19,952 nt of DNA, taken from assembly GCA_938045615.1 (NCBI GenBank), contig CALIBC010000023.1, forward strand, positions 1 to 19,952, given 5' to 3'. Source of the stretch: an uncultured Clostridia bacterium (GTDB taxonomy: Bacteria > Bacillota > Clostridia > Peptostreptococcales > Anaerovoracaceae). The notes under the pieces were generated by a model, which was not told where the DNA came from, made no database searches, and was given only the letters and a program-made list of their open reading frames with translations. Below are positions 7,671 to 15,004 of the stretch, piece by piece (positions within the stretch are counted from its first letter, which is position 1; every line of letters starts with the position of its first letter). The position numbers and the translations under genes are program-made.

Positions 7671-8483
7671 ATGAACAAATGGATATACATATCGTTGATG
7701 AGCCTATGCCTTCTCTTCGTTCCAAGAGAAACCAAGGCAATAGACATTCCTACTGACCCTGTCTCTTTGGAGGCCATGATCAGTAATCACAAGACTGTTA
7801 AGGCCATGTTAGAGCTACGTGCTCTCGCAGAGGAAGGTGTGCGTGCCTATCATAAGAAGAGTATGAAGACAATGGAAGACTATACTTCGGTTAACAAGAA
7901 GTTGGACAGATATAGGAAGTGTTTCGACATCATCGACCTCATTCTGAACGGTACTGCAACAGGCTTTCATGCTTACAACAGCTTTGGCAACTGCAAAAGA
8001 AATCTTTCCGCCTATTACAAACTCTTGGATACATATAGGAAGGAAATACTCCTGCATGGGGCTGTCTGGTCAAGCGACACCATCATTATTAATGCCAGCC
8101 AGCGAGCCGTCGAAGGAGTCTACAAAGGCGTTTCGCAGTTAAGGAAATCTTACATCGAACTGTCCGAGCTTGTGTCGGGTGTGAGGAACTGTACCACGTC
8201 AGACTTGATGATCATTTTAGGTGACATCAACAGTTCCATTGACGAGATAGACGGCAGCATCAGGCATTCCTACATGGAATTATGGGCATATATGACCGTG
8301 AGGATGGGATTTTGGAAGAAAGAGTTCTTTATGGCAAGAACTGTCAAGGAAATTGCCACTGATGCTTTGGGACGATGGCTTGGCAACTCCGTCCAGGCAT
8401 TTCAATGTTTGGAGCAGCACAGGTCATTCCAGCACGCCCCATTGGGTGGTGGCGGTATCATAGGAGGAAGACGCCATGACTAA
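7671..8483 (+). CDS. Exported helical protein, VirB5/TraI-like position
   Basis: A 270-residue protein with a signal peptide (residues 1-23, cleavage likely after TKA before IDIP). The mature part is almost wholly helical, with regularly spaced charged residues, as in VirB5-like and DUF4141/TraI-type proteins, though I cannot confirm homology. EIATDALGRW at 227-236 matches the tail motif of both neighbours. The end is glycine-rich (LGGGGIIGGRRHD) and its codons contain the AGGAGG sequence placed ahead of the next gene. It starts 36 bases after the preceding stop and overlaps the next gene by 8 bases. Its likely role is a periplasmic or pilus-tip component. Confidence 0.8.
   Translation: MNKWIYISLMSLCLLFVPRETKAIDIPTDPVSLEAMISNHKTVKAMLELRALAEEGVRAYHKKSMKTMEDYTSVNKKLDRYRKCFDIIDLILNGTATGFHAYNSFGNCKRNLSAYYKLLDTYRKEILLHGAVWSSDTIIINASQRAVEGVYKGVSQLRKSYIELSELVSGVRNCTTSDLMIILGDINSSIDEIDGSIRHSYMELWAYMTVRMGFWKKEFFMARTVKEIATDALGRWLGNSVQAFQCLEQHRSFQHAPLGGGGIIGGRRHD
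8462..8467 (+). promoter_or_regulatory. Strong Shine-Dalgarno sequence AGGAGG
   Basis: AGGAGG lies 8 bases before the ATG at 8476, inside the last codons of the upstream gene. Most genes here have no such site, in line with the weak Shine-Dalgarno use of Bacteroidetes. It supports the 8476 start and the 8-base overlap. It could be a coincidence of Gly/Arg codons. Confidence 0.35.
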
Positions 8484-9255
8484 ATTCAAAAGAATACATA
8501 TCCTGCTTAGGAACAGGATTACGCTCTTAATAGGACTGCAGGCAACAGTTCTTCCGGCTTTCAGCCAAGGTTATGTGCAAGTCACGAAAAACCATGAGGA
8601 GTACATCATGCAGCAGTTCACCACAATGGAAACCGGTGCAGGATCCTTGACCCCACGCTATTATTACAACGCATTCCACAAGAAATATCAAAGGACGGCC
8701 AATGCAGAGAACAAGCAGATTTTCCGTCTTCACATGAAAGCCCGTGTGGCAAACGAAAAGGTCTATTCAGACAGCATCAAGGCCTTGACCTCCCGTCGTG
8801 CCAAGGTGGAAGCACAGAATATCGTTGACCGCAGCCCCATGACCGATATGGCATGGACGGTCGAGAAAGGCAAGATAGAGGGCAAGTTGGATATCTTTCA
8901 GAAGAACATCAATAAAATCATGCCCTACGGTGGAACGGCAGAAGACTATCGCCAGTGGAAGAACATCTATAACTGCCTTCAAACCGCCATCAAGATTACC
9001 CGTGAGTCCTATCAGGACTTAGGGCGCAGGAAAAAGGAGTACATGGCCATCTATAGGGATGTGGTTAGGCGTAATTACCAACTTACCAAGCAGCTGCTCG
9101 CTTGGAACAGCGTAAAATCCGCAAAGGAGATGCAGAAGAACAGCAAGTCTCCCCAGCGACTTTCACCCATCAACACGGTAGCTTTCGATGCGCTGAACCG
9201 TTGGAAAGTGGCGATGGCCGTAGATGGTTTTTCCAGCAAGAACTATAAAAAGTAG
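8476..9255 (+). CDS. Exported helical protein sharing the ALxRW tail motif
   Basis: A 259-residue protein. The N-terminal signal peptide is basic (MTKFKRIHILLRNR) then hydrophobic, with likely cleavage near FSQG (about residue 31). The mature protein is helical, highly charged and rich in Lys, Arg and Tyr, with no further membrane segment. TVAFDALNRW at 234-243 matches the tail motif of the two upstream proteins (Asn in place of Gly). The ATG overlaps the stop of the preceding gene (ATGACTAA), so the two are probably co-translated and may act together. I do not recognise the family. By position before traJ it could be a VirB5-like or periplasmic scaffold part. Confidence 0.8.
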   Translation: MTKFKRIHILLRNRITLLIGLQATVLPAFSQGYVQVTKNHEEYIMQQFTTMETGAGSLTPRYYYNAFHKKYQRTANAENKQIFRLHMKARVANEKVYSDSIKALTSRRAKVEAQNIVDRSPMTDMAWTVEKGKIEGKLDIFQKNINKIMPYGGTAEDYRQWKNIYNCLQTAIKITRESYQDLGRRKKEYMAIYRDVVRRNYQLTKQLLAWNSVKSAKEMQKNSKSPQRLSPINTVAFDALNRWKVAMAVDGFSSKNYKK

Positions 9256-9282
9256 AAGATAATAAAGTAAGAAACAAAATAT

Positions 9283-9295
9283 AAGCTAACAAGTA
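9283..9295 (+). repeat. GCTAACAAG motif, copy 1 (before traJ)
   Basis: AAGCTAACAAGTA lies 12 bases before the traJ start. The same 13 bases occur before the M23-like gene (16357-16369), and the 9-base core GCTAACAAG occurs before traN (12784-12792). The reverse complement ACTTGTTAGC lies at 19771-19780. Confidence 0.5.
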
Positions 9296-9307
9296 AGAAA
9301 ATCAATT

Positions 9308-10483
9308 ATGGCATTCAGTTCATTATTTTTAGCCGCACAGGGAGGACTTCAAGGGCTGTCGAGTACGATCTCCGACTTATCCCAAACCATAGGAGTAGAC
9401 CTGTTCGAAGAAGACATCGACAATGTTGTCTTCCAAACCAACGAGTTTTTATGTAATCCCGACTTCATCGGCACACAGGGGCCGTTTTGGTGGATACTCC
9501 AAATGAGCATGGCATTGGGTGCCTTGTTCTCCATCATTGTAGGAGCCAGTATGGCTTACAAGATGATGGTCAAGGGAGAGCCGGTCGATGTATTCAAGAT
9601 ACTCAAAGTAATGGGTATCGCGCTCATTATGATTTTTTGGTATCCGCCCAGCATGACCGGTATGGGCAGTGGCAATGGCAGCATCTTGGATGCCCTGGCC
9701 TATATTCCTAACTGTATAGGAAGCTACACTCACGACCTCTATGAAGCAGAAGCCGTACAGGTCAGTGAAAAATACAACGAATTGATGCCGTTGTTGCAGA
9801 AACGTGATACGATGTATCAAAAAGCAGCAGAAGTGGAAGCTGCATCAGAAGGATTGCAAAATGATGCAAGTATCGATGCGTTAACAAAATATACTTCTGG
9901 TAGCGAGGCCGTTGAAGGTGTCAAGGCCGCTGCAAGGGCAAAAAAGTCATCAGTCTTTGCCGGGCTCATCATTGGCTTTGATAAGATAGTAATGTTTCTT
10001 GCCCTGGTACTGTACCGGGTCGGCTGGTGGGCCACCATATTCTGTCAGCAGATACTGTTGGGCATGCTGACCATCTTCGGCCCTATCCAATGGGCATTCT
10101 CCGTCCTTCCAAAATGGGAGGGAGCATGGGCCAAATGGCTCATCCGTTACCTGACAGTACACTTCTATGGAGCCATGCTCTATTTTGTGGGTTTCTATGT
10201 GCTGCTGCTGTTTGACATTGTTATCAGTGTTCAGGTAGAAAATCTTACCGCCATTACATCATCTACTGGTACAATTAACGGCTATATACAAAATGCTTTC
10301 ATGACTTGTGGCTATCTCCTTGCAGCTTCCGTGGTTGCTTTGAGATGCCTGAACTTGGTTCCAGACCTTGCCGCATGGATGATCCCTGAAGGCGACACCG
10401 CCTTCTCTACCCGCAACTTTGGTGAAGGAGTGGCATCCTCCGTCAAGTCAAGTGCCATGTCCGTTATGCCCCGAATACATTAA
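9308..10483 (+). CDS. traJ: TraJ, VirB6-like polytopic membrane protein
   Basis: A 391-residue inner-membrane protein with about six hydrophobic segments (near 59-85, 96-113, 215-240, 242-262, 275-305 and 325-350) and a charged, Ala/Glu-rich loop at about 150-210. It carries motifs typical of TraJ of Bacteroidetes conjugative transposons: FGPIQWAFSVLP (about 257-268), a following W-x-x-x-W-x-x-W/RY/FYG pattern, and PDLAAWMIP (about 352-361). It is thought to form the inner-membrane channel with TraK and TraM. A 52-base AT-rich spacer, containing one copy of the GCTAACAAG motif, separates it from the preceding gene. The C-terminal tail is soluble. Confidence 0.93.
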   Translation: MAFSSLFLAAQGGLQGLSSTISDLSQTIGVDLFEEDIDNVVFQTNEFLCNPDFIGTQGPFWWILQMSMALGALFSIIVGASMAYKMMVKGEPVDVFKILKVMGIALIMIFWYPPSMTGMGSGNGSILDALAYIPNCIGSYTHDLYEAEAVQVSEKYNELMPLLQKRDTMYQKAAEVEAASEGLQNDASIDALTKYTSGSEAVEGVKAAARAKKSSVFAGLIIGFDKIVMFLALVLYRVGWWATIFCQQILLGMLTIFGPIQWAFSVLPKWEGAWAKWLIRYLTVHFYGAMLYFVGFYVLLLFDIVISVQVENLTAITSSTGTINGYIQNAFMTCGYLLAASVVALRCLNLVPDLAAWMIPEGDTAFSTRNFGEGVASSVKSSAMSVMPRIH

Positions 10484-10495
10484 AATGACAATGCT

Positions 10496-11113
10496 ATGGC
10501 TGTATTAAAGAAATTAGAAAACAAGATAAAGTTGGTGCTGATTATTACCAGCCTGTTTTTGACAGGTTGTGTAGTTATCAGCCTTGGGAGTCTTTTTGTT
10601 GCCAGAGGCATGGTCGCTGATGCCCATAAGAAGATTTATGTCCTTGATGGCACTGTACCTATTCTCGTCAAGCAGACTACGATGGACGAGACTTTTGAAG
10701 TGGAAGCAAAGAGCCATGTGGAAATGTTCCATAATCTCTTCTTTACATTGGCTCCCGATGACAAGTATATTGATTATACCATCAAGAAAGCCATGTACCT
10801 TATAGACGAGTCCGGTCTTGCGCAGTACAATGCCTTGAAGGAAAAAGGCTTTTATAACAATATCATCGGAACGAGTACGATATGTAGCATTTTCTGTGAC
10901 TCCATCAAGTTAGACAAACAGAAGATGGCCTTTACCTACTATGGCCGCCAGCGCATTGAGCGTCGTACAAGTATTTTGATGCGTCAGCTCGTCACTGCCG
11001 GAAGCCTAAGGAGGGTGCCGCGCACCGAGAACAATCCTCACGGCTTTATCATCTTTGGCTGGAGAACTCTTGTCAATAAGGATCTCTCCGAAAGTCAGAA
11101 AACCAATTTCTAA
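10496..11113 (+). CDS. traK: TraK, VirB8-like inner-membrane protein
   Basis: A 205-residue bitopic protein. A short basic N-terminus is followed by one transmembrane helix (about 13-36) and a periplasmic domain. HVEMFHNLFFTLAPDDKYID (about 75-94) and the following KAMYLID are the signature of TraK of Bacteroidetes conjugation systems, which corresponds to VirB8, an assembly hub linking the inner-membrane complex to the core. It starts 12 bases after traJ. The final residues (SESQKTNF) are unremarkable, and the length fits the family. Confidence 0.93.
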   Translation: MAVLKKLENKIKLVLIITSLFLTGCVVISLGSLFVARGMVADAHKKIYVLDGTVPILVKQTTMDETFEVEAKSHVEMFHNLFFTLAPDDKYIDYTIKKAMYLIDESGLAQYNALKEKGFYNNIIGTSTICSIFCDSIKLDKQKMAFTYYGRQRIERRTSILMRQLVTAGSLRRVPRTENNPHGFIIFGWRTLVNKDLSESQKTNF

Positions 11114-11132
11114 CATTAAAGATTGAACATTT

Positions 11133-11459
11133 ATGGGACTGAAGAAAATCATTATGGGCGAACCTATGCCCGACAAGAACGATCCTAAATATAAAGAGCG
11201 TTACGAAAGAGAAGTGGAAGCCGGCAAGCAGTTTGCCGACAAGAGCGGTTTGAGTTGGCTGGCCATGAAGATACAGACGGTGGCCAACCGCCATCGTGTA
11301 GGTTTCCTCGTTACCGTCTTCGGCATCGTGATAGGCTGTTTTGCCATTAACATCATTAATATGGTACGTAGCTACAATGCTTCCAAAACACACCGTTCTA
11401 CCGCCGTAGAACAAGTGGATTCAGCATTACACCAAAGACGCATAATAAACAGGCACTAA
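11133..11459 (+). CDS. TraL-like small membrane protein
   Basis: A 108-residue protein with a charged N-terminal cytoplasmic part (rich in Lys, Asp and Glu), one transmembrane segment at about 56-78 (VGFLVTVFGIVIGCFAINII) and a basic tail ending HQRRIINRH. Its place between traK and traM and its size fit TraL of CTnDOT-type operons, but the sequence match is by position more than by motif, so no symbol is given. It is probably an inner-membrane accessory to the TraK/TraM complex. Its stop is separated from the traM start by a single base. Confidence 0.78.
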   Translation: MGLKKIIMGEPMPDKNDPKYKERYEREVEAGKQFADKSGLSWLAMKIQTVANRHRVGFLVTVFGIVIGCFAINIINMVRSYNASKTHRSTAVEQVDSALHQRRIINRH

Positions 11460-11460
11460 A

Positions 11461-12780
11461 ATGGATGTAAAGAAAATCAATTTTAAAGACCGAAAGTATG
11501 TTTTTCCGGCTATCCTATACCCATTGGTTTTATTCGTGGGATATTTCATCATCGATGCCGTACATACCGACGTGTCCGACAACGACCCGCGTTTGGCTAC
11601 AACAGATTATTTGAACTCTGATCTTCCCGCTGCCAATACTGACAGTGTATTGGGTGGCAAGTTGGACAATGCCGAGCGTGAGTACGGACAAATCAATGAC
11701 CTTTCCGGTGTCGAGAATGTTGAGAATGACCGGGACTCGGTTAACAAGAAGGAGGATTACAGTTCACAATACAGTGACAGGGAGGCTGAAATGGTGCGAC
11801 GGCAGCAAGAACAGCAGCAGGCACAGCGGGAAGAACAGCGCAAAATCCAAGAGATGCAAGACCGCGTCCGTCGGGGGAGAAGTCATTCTCACGGCTCTTC
11901 TTCCGGTGACAACTTTGTGGCTCCGGTCAGCGATTCCGAAATAGCCCGGCTTGACCGCAGGAGACGGCAACGTGAAATGGAGAATATGAACGACGATCTT
12001 AATGGCGTCGCTTTCGGTTCCCCGTCACGTCGTGGCAGATATGGCAATGAAGACGGTTATGGCGGTGATGACGAATATGGTCTACCCATAGCCGGTTCGC
12101 ATAACGGTGGGAACAACCTGTCTTATGGCAACAACGGATCTTCGGTGTCTTCCGGAACGGACAACAATGCCCGTGAGGCAGGAGAACAGCCGGAGGGAGT
12201 ACCGGAAAAGGTTGTCAAGAAAGTTAAGACCCCTTCCGACTATTTCAATACCATTTCCTCTTCTTCAACAGAAGAGTCCAAGCTCATCAAAGCTATCATC
12301 GACGAGGATGTGAAAGCACAGGAGGGAAGCCGTGTGCGCCTTCGCTTGTTGGATGATGTGGAAATTGGCGATATGACCGTCAAGAAAGGGACTTATCTCT
12401 ATGCCCAGATGTCAGGTTTCGGGCATCAGCGAGTAAAAGGAACCATACAAAGCATCTTCAGCAAAGAAGAGATTATCCGCGTCAGCCTTTCCATCTATGA
12501 CACGGACGGTCAGGAAGGTCTTTATGTTCCATTGTCCTCCTTTAAAGAGACCGGCAAGGAAATTCTTGGTTCTGCTACGCAGGGCGGAACGAACATCGTA
12601 GACAACACCGCCTCTTCAACAGGAGTCAAGGGTTGGGCCAGCCAAGCTGTACAGAATGCCTCGCAGCAGGTGATGAATGCCGTAGGCAAAGTCATCCGCA
12701 GGAACAGGGTGAAGCTGAAGTATGGCACGCTCGTTTATCTGATAGACGGAAGCCAGCAAGAGAAGCGACAAAGAAAGTAA
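11461..12780 (+). CDS. traM: TraM, VirB10-like core-complex protein
   Basis: A 439-residue protein that spans the envelope in the VirB10 manner. One transmembrane helix lies at about 14-31. Residues about 110-137 are Gln/Arg-rich and likely coiled coil; about 140-240 are low complexity, rich in Gly, Asn, Ser and Arg, and probably a flexible periplasmic linker. From about 270 to the end there is a beta-rich domain with EGSRVRLRLLDDVEIGDMTV, a Y-x-x-MSGF segment, and the closing KYGTLVYLID. This is the layout of TraM of Bacteroidetes conjugative transposons. The low-complexity linker should vary quickly between relatives. It sits directly before traN, its expected partner. Confidence 0.94.
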   Translation: MDVKKINFKDRKYVFPAILYPLVLFVGYFIIDAVHTDVSDNDPRLATTDYLNSDLPAANTDSVLGGKLDNAEREYGQINDLSGVENVENDRDSVNKKEDYSSQYSDREAEMVRRQQEQQQAQREEQRKIQEMQDRVRRGRSHSHGSSSGDNFVAPVSDSEIARLDRRRRQREMENMNDDLNGVAFGSPSRRGRYGNEDGYGGDDEYGLPIAGSHNGGNNLSYGNNGSSVSSGTDNNAREAGEQPEGVPEKVVKKVKTPSDYFNTISSSSTEESKLIKAIIDEDVKAQEGSRVRLRLLDDVEIGDMTVKKGTYLYAQMSGFGHQRVKGTIQSIFSKEEIIRVSLSIYDTDGQEGLYVPLSSFKETGKEILGSATQGGTNIVDNTASSTGVKGWASQAVQNASQQVMNAVGKVIRRNRVKLKYGTLVYLIDGSQQEKRQRK

Positions 12781-12783
12781 AAC

Positions 12784-12792
12784 GCTAACAAG
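12784..12792 (+). repeat. GCTAACAAG motif, copy 2 (before traN)
   Basis: GCTAACAAG, 13 bases before the traN ATG; the core is shared with the copies at 9283 and 16357. Confidence 0.45.
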
Positions 12793-12805
12793 AAAGATAA
12801 AAGAC

Positions 12806-13657
12806 ATGAAAATTTTTAAGAAGAAAATCACTGCCGTCTTGGTCATGTGTACCACCATTTTAATGGGAACACATGCCCAGAAGACCTATTCGGACATGGA
12901 GGTGCTGACCGTAAATGAGAACGTATCTACCATTGTCACAGCTTCCGAGCCTATCCGTTTGGTGGACATTTCCACCGATTCCGTGGCAGGTGACAAGCCG
13001 TTGGACAATGTAATCCGTATAAAGCCCAAGAGCGGCAATCACAATGACGGTGATGTGCTGGGTATCGTCACGATCATCACCGAGCGTTACAGGGTTCAAT
13101 ATGCGCTCATCTATACGCACCGCCTTCAGGAAGCCGTTTCTGATAAGGAAGTGGAACTTGTGGAACGCAATGCCTTTCATAATCCTGAAATCAGCATGTC
13201 AACAACGGACATGGCTTCCTATTGTATGAAAGTGTGGAACTCTCCGGCCAAATACCGCAGCACGTTCACAAAAAAGGATAAAATGACCATGCGTTTGAAC
13301 AATATCTATGTGGTCGGCGAGTATTTCTTCATCGATTTTTCCGTGGAGAACAAGACTAACCTGCCGTTCGACATTGATGAATTACGTGTGAAGCTCCAAG
13401 ACAAAAAGCAGGAGAAGTCCACCAATGTCCAGGTTATCGAGTTGAAACCGGCATTTATTCTTGACCGTTCTGTAAAGTTCAGGAATGGTTATCGTAATGT
13501 GATCGTCCTGAAGAAGATGACATTCCCAAATGACAAGGTGCTTACCTTGGAGTTGTCAGAGAAGCAGATCAGCGGTCGTACCATCTCGCTGAACTTGGAC
13601 TATGAGGATGTACTTAGTGCCGATTCATTCGATACGCTACTTTTGAAAGAACAATAA
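12806..13657 (+). CDS. traN: TraN, DUF4138 family (VirB9-like)
   Basis: A 283-residue exported protein. The signal peptide (1-24, cleavage after THA before QKTY) is followed by LTVNENVSTIVTASEPIRLV, a TraN-type start in which a beta-strand leads to a conserved VDIS segment. The rest is beta-rich, with a second domain after about residue 150 (MRLNNIYVVGEYFFIDFSVE) and a short loop with KTNLPFDIDELR. The family corresponds to VirB9, the outer core-complex component that binds TraM. A GCTAACAAG motif lies in the 25-base spacer before the start. Length and motifs agree with the family. Confidence 0.93.
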   Translation: MKIFKKKITAVLVMCTTILMGTHAQKTYSDMEVLTVNENVSTIVTASEPIRLVDISTDSVAGDKPLDNVIRIKPKSGNHNDGDVLGIVTIITERYRVQYALIYTHRLQEAVSDKEVELVERNAFHNPEISMSTTDMASYCMKVWNSPAKYRSTFTKKDKMTMRLNNIYVVGEYFFIDFSVENKTNLPFDIDELRVKLQDKKQEKSTNVQVIELKPAFILDRSVKFRNGYRNVIVLKKMTFPNDKVLTLELSEKQISGRTISLNLDYEDVLSADSFDTLLLKEQ

Positions 13658-13659
13658 GA

Positions 13660-13665
13660 AAGGAG
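13660..13665 (+). promoter_or_regulatory. Shine-Dalgarno sequence AAGGAG before traO
   Basis: AAGGAG is separated from the traO ATG by 5 bases (ACATC). It is one of only two clear Shine-Dalgarno sites noticed in the window and it fixes the traO start. Confidence 0.4.
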
Positions 13666-13670
13666 ACATC

Positions 13671-14204
13671 ATGAGAATCTACAAAGGTAATCATCCTTAT
13701 CCCTTTGCGAGGGTTGTGACAATTTGCCTGACCTGCCTGTTTGCAATGTCTGTCATGGGTCAAGGGCACGGCAACCATCTGATGGTAGGCGTGGGCGCTT
13801 CTTATCCGAAAGGTTTTGAAGCGACACTGGCCTATGAGCATGAGATGAATTATCACAATGCGATGGAGTATTTTGCAAACTACTACATTCAGTATGAGAC
13901 CGACCCAGAAGCAGGTTATGTCACCAAGAAATCTTTTTGGCACAGTTACAACATTTGGAATGTCGGTCTTGCCTATAAGCCCTGCGTGACACGTGGCCGC
14001 AACCATCATGGCAACATTAGAATCGGTGTGAGTGGCGGCAGTGACTTACACAAGTTTGTCGGTGTTGGGTCGCTTGGCTACGAACACACTTTCAATCTCT
14101 ATAATGGCTGGAGTGTTTTCTTTCAGGTAAAGGAAGATGTGACGATGCGAGGCAAGGATTTATTCCGTACCGGTGGAGCCATCGGTGTTAAGATTCCCCT
14201 ATAA
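13671..14204 (+). CDS. traO: TraO, outer-membrane component
   Basis: A 177-residue protein with a signal peptide (cleavage likely near VMGQ, about residue 31) and a beta-rich mature part with alternating hydrophobic residues and Gly, ending VKEDVTMRGKDLFRTGGAIG plus VKIPL. The end pattern (V-x-E-x-x-x-x-G, F-x-x-G-x-x-G-x-K-I) resembles the last strands of TraO, a small beta-barrel-like protein of Bacteroidetes transfer operons. AAGGAG ahead of the ATG by 5 bases is a good Shine-Dalgarno sequence and supports this start. Its position after traN agrees. It is somewhat diverged from CTnDOT TraO. Confidence 0.85.
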   Translation: MRIYKGNHPYPFARVVTICLTCLFAMSVMGQGHGNHLMVGVGASYPKGFEATLAYEHEMNYHNAMEYFANYYIQYETDPEAGYVTKKSFWHSYNIWNVGLAYKPCVTRGRNHHGNIRIGVSGGSDLHKFVGVGSLGYEHTFNLYNGWSVFFQVKEDVTMRGKDLFRTGGAIGVKIPL

Positions 14205-14216
14205 ACTAAGAATGAT

Positions 14217-14990
14217 ATGAACATATACAAAATGCTTATGGCGATTATACGTGTGATAAGACTTTCTCGCAGGATCATGCGTGTCTCTTATAGAATACAC
14301 CACCAGTCTTCACGTAAGAGATTCCGTCACAAAAATAGAGCGGTATGGGGACTTTCCGCATTGGTCGTTCTCATGATTTTTAGTTCATGTGATGATTATC
14401 AGCCTGCCGACAATGCAATCCATGTAGGGTATATCTTATGTGAGAACCATAGTTGCATGGATCCGGAGACCTACTTTGCCCAAACTACCCATAAGGCCGT
14501 GGGAGTTGTTTTTGCAGAACAGACGGAAGACCATCCGCTCATGGCAGTCATGCTGAAAGAACTCAATGAAGTCTTTTGTGATTCTGTTGGCCTTTCCAAC
14601 GGAACGAGCGGCAACCTGACCGCTTTTGACGGCTCTGCCAATACACGAGCCATGCAGAAGAGTTATAATGCCGGGACAAAGAAAGGCAGTCCGCTGGCCA
14701 TGAAGCTCTTTACTTTCCATGAAGGTGGTAAGAGTGACTTCTTACCCAGCGTTGCGGAGCAGCGTCTACTGAATGTCTCTGCCAGAAGCATCAATCCCAT
14801 CATAGAAAGATTAGGTGGCACGCCGATGGCTTTAGATGGAGACTGTTGGTATTGGACTTCCACTGAAGTAAGCGAAAATAGCGGTTTACAGGCATGGCTT
14901 TGCTCCTCTGCCAACGGTGGTATCATAGAGACCCCGAAGACGGAAAGCCATAAGGCACGTGCAATCGTTCAAATAAAATATTCTAACTAA
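14217..14990 (+). CDS. Lipoprotein with C-type-lectin/DUF1566-like domain
   Basis: A 257-residue protein. A very basic N-terminus leads to a hydrophobic segment and a lipobox ending at Cys58 (FSSC); the next residues are DDY, an acidic pattern like the surface-export signal of Bacteroidetes lipoproteins. The mature part resembles DUF1566-type C-type-lectin folds: VGVVFAEQ, an AFDGSANTRA segment, FLPSVAEQRLL (about 175-185), CWYWTSTE (210-217), a later AWLC, and ARAIVQIKY at the end. Such domains bind ligands or other proteins. It lies where TraP/TraQ-type genes sit in CTnDOT-like operons. A surface-exposed recipient-contact or mating-pair role is plausible but inferred. The 57-residue pre-lipobox region is long, and an internal start is possible. 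Confidence 0.8.
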   Translation: MNIYKMLMAIIRVIRLSRRIMRVSYRIHHQSSRKRFRHKNRAVWGLSALVVLMIFSSCDDYQPADNAIHVGYILCENHSCMDPETYFAQTTHKAVGVVFAEQTEDHPLMAVMLKELNEVFCDSVGLSNGTSGNLTAFDGSANTRAMQKSYNAGTKKGSPLAMKLFTFHEGGKSDFLPSVAEQRLLNVSARSINPIIERLGGTPMALDGDCWYWTSTEVSENSGLQAWLCSSANGGIIETPKTESHKARAIVQIKYSN

Positions 14991-15004
14991 AAATAAAGAA
15001 GATT

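Noticed and set aside
14217..14990. Diversity-generating retroelement with the lectin-like gene as target
   Set aside because: No reverse transcriptase or template repeat was seen in the window, so only the possibility is noted.
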